6,353 nt of DNA. Source: Candidatus Nitrosopolaris rasttigaisensis. Lineage in GTDB: Archaea > Thermoproteota > Nitrososphaeria > Nitrososphaerales > Nitrososphaeraceae. Made by a program: the position numbers and the translations under genes. This document shows, piece by piece, positions 4,228 to 6,353 of the stretch (the first letter of the stretch is position 1; every line of letters begins with the position of its first letter). The DNA is taken from contig CAKOFP010000339.1 of NCBI GenBank assembly GCA_933226995.1, forward strand, positions 1-6,353, written 5' to 3'. The notes under the pieces were generated by a model that did not search any database, was not told the origin of the DNA, and worked only from the letters and a program-made list of their open reading frames with translations.

Positions 4228-5541
4228 TTGTACAAGTTTGCACATATAACAGATTGTCATTTGGGTGCTTGGAGGAACCCAAAGCTCAAAGAAATTAATC
4301 TCAAAGCCTTCCAGAAAGCCATATCCATTTGTGTTGAAGAAAAGGTAGACTTTATTGCCATCACAGGAGATTTCTTTGATGTTAATGTTCCCGAGCTGGA
4401 TCATGTTAAGCGTGCAGTAGATATCATGATACAAGCCAGGAGACATGGAATTGAGATTTATATGATTTACGGTTCACATGATTTCACTGCAAGTACAGTA
4501 TCGATAATAGATATACTTCATAGCGCAGGACTATTCATAAAGCCTATTGAATTTGAGCAAATAAAAGACAAAATCAAACTGAAATTTATCCAAGATAAGA
4601 AGACTGCCTTTAAAATCACAGGCTTATCAGGAAGAAAGACTGGTCTCGATAGTGAATATTACAATCTACTAGATATAGAAGCGCTCGAGTCTGAAGAAGA
4701 CTTTAAGATATTTCTTTTTCATGCACCAATAAGTGAATTAACTCCTGTTGACCTTGCTCATGGAGAGTCTATTCCATTATCGTTACTACCAAAAGGATTC
4801 ATATATTATGGCGGAGGTCATTTACATAGAAGGATTGAACATAAACATGATGATGGAAAAAGTATGATTGTCTATCCTGGACCATTATTTGGATCCACAT
4901 TTACAGATTTAGAAGATACTGCCCAAGGTGAAAGGAGGGGTTTTTATATTATAAGCTATGATAATGACAACGAAACAATAAGGGCCAACTTTATAGAAAC
5001 AAAGATAGTTGATATTGTATTCAACACTATTAATGTAAATCAAAATACTGTCAAGCAAATAGAGGATAAGATAAGCTCCATGGTAGAACAAATGGAGGAC
5101 CTAACAGATAAAATAGTTTTGATTAAAGTAAAAGGAACTTTGGCGTCAGGAAAGCGATCGGATATCAACTTTTCAAGATTTGAAGAAACACTTTCAGCAA
5201 AGCGTGCATTAGTATCATTCATTAACAGAAATAACCTTGTCTCTCCCGATACTACTCAAGTGAAAGTCTTTGGAACAAGCATAGAAGAGATAGAAAAGAA
5301 AGTGATCAAAGAAAGAATAGCATCAATTAAGATTGACCCTGCTATGACAGATGAGAAAGTAAAGAATTTTATAAAATCCAAACTCATATCTGAACACGGC
5401 GAATTTACGGCAAACAAATTATTACTTGCTCTAAAAAAGGAAAAAATTGAAAACGAAACTCTAGATGACTTTGAAAAAAGACTCATGCATGAAGCAAAAT
5501 CTGTCATGGGGTTATCAGACATAAATAAAGAAATAAAATAA
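4228..5541 (+). CDS. mre11: Mre11 double-strand-break repair nuclease
   Basis: Mre11 is the Mn-dependent endo/3'-5' exonuclease of the Mre11-Rad50 complex that senses and opens DNA ends. The 437 residues fit archaeal Mre11. Calcineurin-like phosphoesterase motifs occur in order: FAHITDCHLG (Asp9, His11), AITGDFFD (Asp48), YGSHDF (Ser83, catalytic His84), FLFHAP (His165) and GGGHLHRR (His198, His200). By correspondence with Pyrococcus Mre11 ligands (D8, H10, D49, N84, H173, H206, H208), every ligand is kept except the Asn, which is Ser here. A capping domain follows (about 240-350). The charged helical tail (about 350-430) should bind the Rad50 coiled-coil base. The start must be the TTG at 4228: an in-frame stop lies at 4219-4221, no ATG precedes the essential first strand, and a later ATG would delete motif I. 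No Shine-Dalgarno is obvious; coupling to herA, 1 nt away, probably supplies ribosomes. Confidence 0.95.
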   Translation: MYKFAHITDCHLGAWRNPKLKEINLKAFQKAISICVEEKVDFIAITGDFFDVNVPELDHVKRAVDIMIQARRHGIEIYMIYGSHDFTASTVSIIDILHSAGLFIKPIEFEQIKDKIKLKFIQDKKTAFKITGLSGRKTGLDSEYYNLLDIEALESEEDFKIFLFHAPISELTPVDLAHGESIPLSLLPKGFIYYGGGHLHRRIEHKHDDGKSMIVYPGPLFGSTFTDLEDTAQGERRGFYIISYDNDNETIRANFIETKIVDIVFNTINVNQNTVKQIEDKISSMVEQMEDLTDKIVLIKVKGTLASGKRSDINFSRFEETLSAKRALVSFINRNNLVSPDTTQVKVFGTSIEEIEKKVIKERIASIKIDPAMTDEKVKNFIKSKLISEHGEFTANKLLLALKKEKIENETLDDFEKRLMHEAKSVMGLSDINKEIK

Positions 5542-5542
5542 T

Positions 5543-6353
5543 ATGCTAATTAGAAAAATTAGTCTACACAATATCAGAAGTTATAAAGAAAATACAGAAA
5601 TAGTCATACCTGCAGGCACAATCCTCTTTCAGGGCGACATCGGATGTGGAAAATCAACTATTCTCTCTGCGATAGAATTTGCTCTTTTTGGACTAGGTGA
5701 TGTAGATGGCAACAATCTTCTGAGATCAGGAGAAAAGAAAGGATCTGTTCTTCTTGAGTTTCAAGTTAATAACAATAATTATCAGATCTTTCGAAGCATA
5801 ATTAGACGTGATAAGAAGGTAACGCAAGCTGAAGGATATATTGTTGAGGCAGATGTAGAAACGACTTATTCCGTAAGTGAGATGAAATCGAAGATTTTGA
5901 AGATTATTAATATTAATGAAAAAGCACAGACCAGAACGACATCTGTAATTTACCGTTATGCTATTTTTACACCGCAAGAAATGATGAAGCAAATTCTTTC
6001 AGAAGTGCCGGAAAAAAGACTAGGGATTCTGAGAAGAGCTTTCAATATTGAGGAATACAGTACAGTCAAGAAAAATGCTGAGACATTTCTGGATTGGACT
6101 ACTGGTGAAATGCGTATAAATTTTGGGATAACTAAAGATCTTCGAGAAAAGGAAACTTCATTGTATGAACTCAACAAAAAAGTCGGTTTTTTGACAACTG
6201 ACGTAGAAAAAGATCAGGTGAAAATATCAGAGTTAGACAAAAAAACAAAGCAGCTGAAGGAAAACATTGACAGTCTTAAACCGAAACAAGTTCTCGTTTT
6301 ACAGCTCCAGGTATCCATACCACTTCTGAGTAATACTATCGAAAGGAATCAAA
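5543..6353 (+). CDS. rad50: Rad50 ATPase, N-terminal part (runs off the right edge)
   Basis: Rad50 is the SMC-like ATPase partner of Mre11; ATP-driven dimerisation gates the nuclease, and its long coiled coil tethers DNA ends. From ATG 5543, 270 codons are open to the window end; the distal coiled coil, zinc hook, signature motif and Walker B lie outside. Visible parts are the SMC-type N-terminus MLIRKISLHNIRSYKE, with the conserved basic NIRSY; Walker A GDIGCGKST at 31-39 with Lys37; the helix AIEFALFGLG; and the Q-loop region IYRYAIFTPQEMMKQIL with Gln145. The lobe ends around residue 175-185, and a Lys/Glu-rich coiled coil begins (about 195-250). The start is 1 nt after the mre11 stop, without an evident Shine-Dalgarno, so translational coupling is likely. 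The N-terminal ATPase half, coiled-coil onset and mre11 neighbour leave little doubt. Confidence 0.95.
   Translation, partial: MLIRKISLHNIRSYKENTEIVIPAGTILFQGDIGCGKSTILSAIEFALFGLGDVDGNNLLRSGEKKGSVLLEFQVNNNNYQIFRSIIRRDKKVTQAEGYIVEADVETTYSVSEMKSKILKIININEKAQTRTTSVIYRYAIFTPQEMMKQILSEVPEKRLGILRRAFNIEEYSTVKKNAETFLDWTTGEMRINFGITKDLREKETSLYELNKKVGFLTTDVEKDQVKISELDKKTKQLKENIDSLKPKQVLVLQLQVSIPLLSNTIERNQ

Noticed and set aside
2513..5522. Several minus-strand frames of 60-110 codons opposite nurA, herA and mre11
   Set aside because: They are antisense shadows of genes with clear, ordered motifs.
5726..6177. Two minus-strand frames opposite rad50
   Set aside because: They lie opposite the Walker A to Q-loop region and coiled-coil onset of an unmistakable Rad50 frame.

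Overview
The window looks archaeal, most likely a moderately AT-rich member of the Thaumarchaeota/Nitrososphaeria (Nitrososphaera or Nitrosocosmicus-like; this placement is inference from protein style and gene content, not from a marker gene). Supporting signs are the archaea-specific DNA-end-resection set NurA, HerA, Mre11 and Rad50 in one head-to-tail cluster, TATA-box-like promoters instead of -35/-10 boxes, and small thaumarchaeal-style hypothetical proteins.

Layout: (1) Positions 1-179 hold the N-terminal 59 residues of a minus-strand hypothetical protein with a CxxC motif; it runs off the left edge. (2) Positions 180-1057 have no confident gene. They hold an AT-rich stretch with TATA-like sequence on both strands, three tandem 13-bp units, a CAA/AAC-rich low-complexity stretch, an imperfect inverted repeat, and several short open frames of uncertain status. 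These include a 128-codon plus-strand frame and a chain of minus-strand frames that may be a decayed gene or small-ORF cluster. (3) Positions 1058-1312 hold an 84-residue helical hypothetical protein. (4) Positions 1313-1530 form a regulatory gap with a pyrimidine-rich probable terminator, a perfect 16-bp palindrome, and a strong TATA box two bases further on. (5) From about 1534 to the right edge lies the repair operon: nurA, herA, mre11 and the first 270 codons of rad50.

The four repair genes are very tightly packed. nurA and herA overlap by 4 bp (ATGA), and mre11 and rad50 each start 1 nt after the preceding stop, so a single transcript is expected. From the established biology of these families, Mre11-Rad50 recognises and begins processing double-strand breaks. 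The HerA hexameric translocase together with the NurA nuclease then degrades the 5' strand, leaving a 3' single-stranded tail for the archaeal recombinase RadA. The protein motifs visible here are intact for all four. The main departures from textbook motifs are a Ser in place of the metal-binding Asn of Mre11 motif III (GSHD instead of GNHD) and Pro in place of His after the HerA Walker B acidic pair.

I do not see a clearly new system. The best leads are the palindrome at the operon promoter, the small protein next to the operon, and the unresolved 180-1057 segment.
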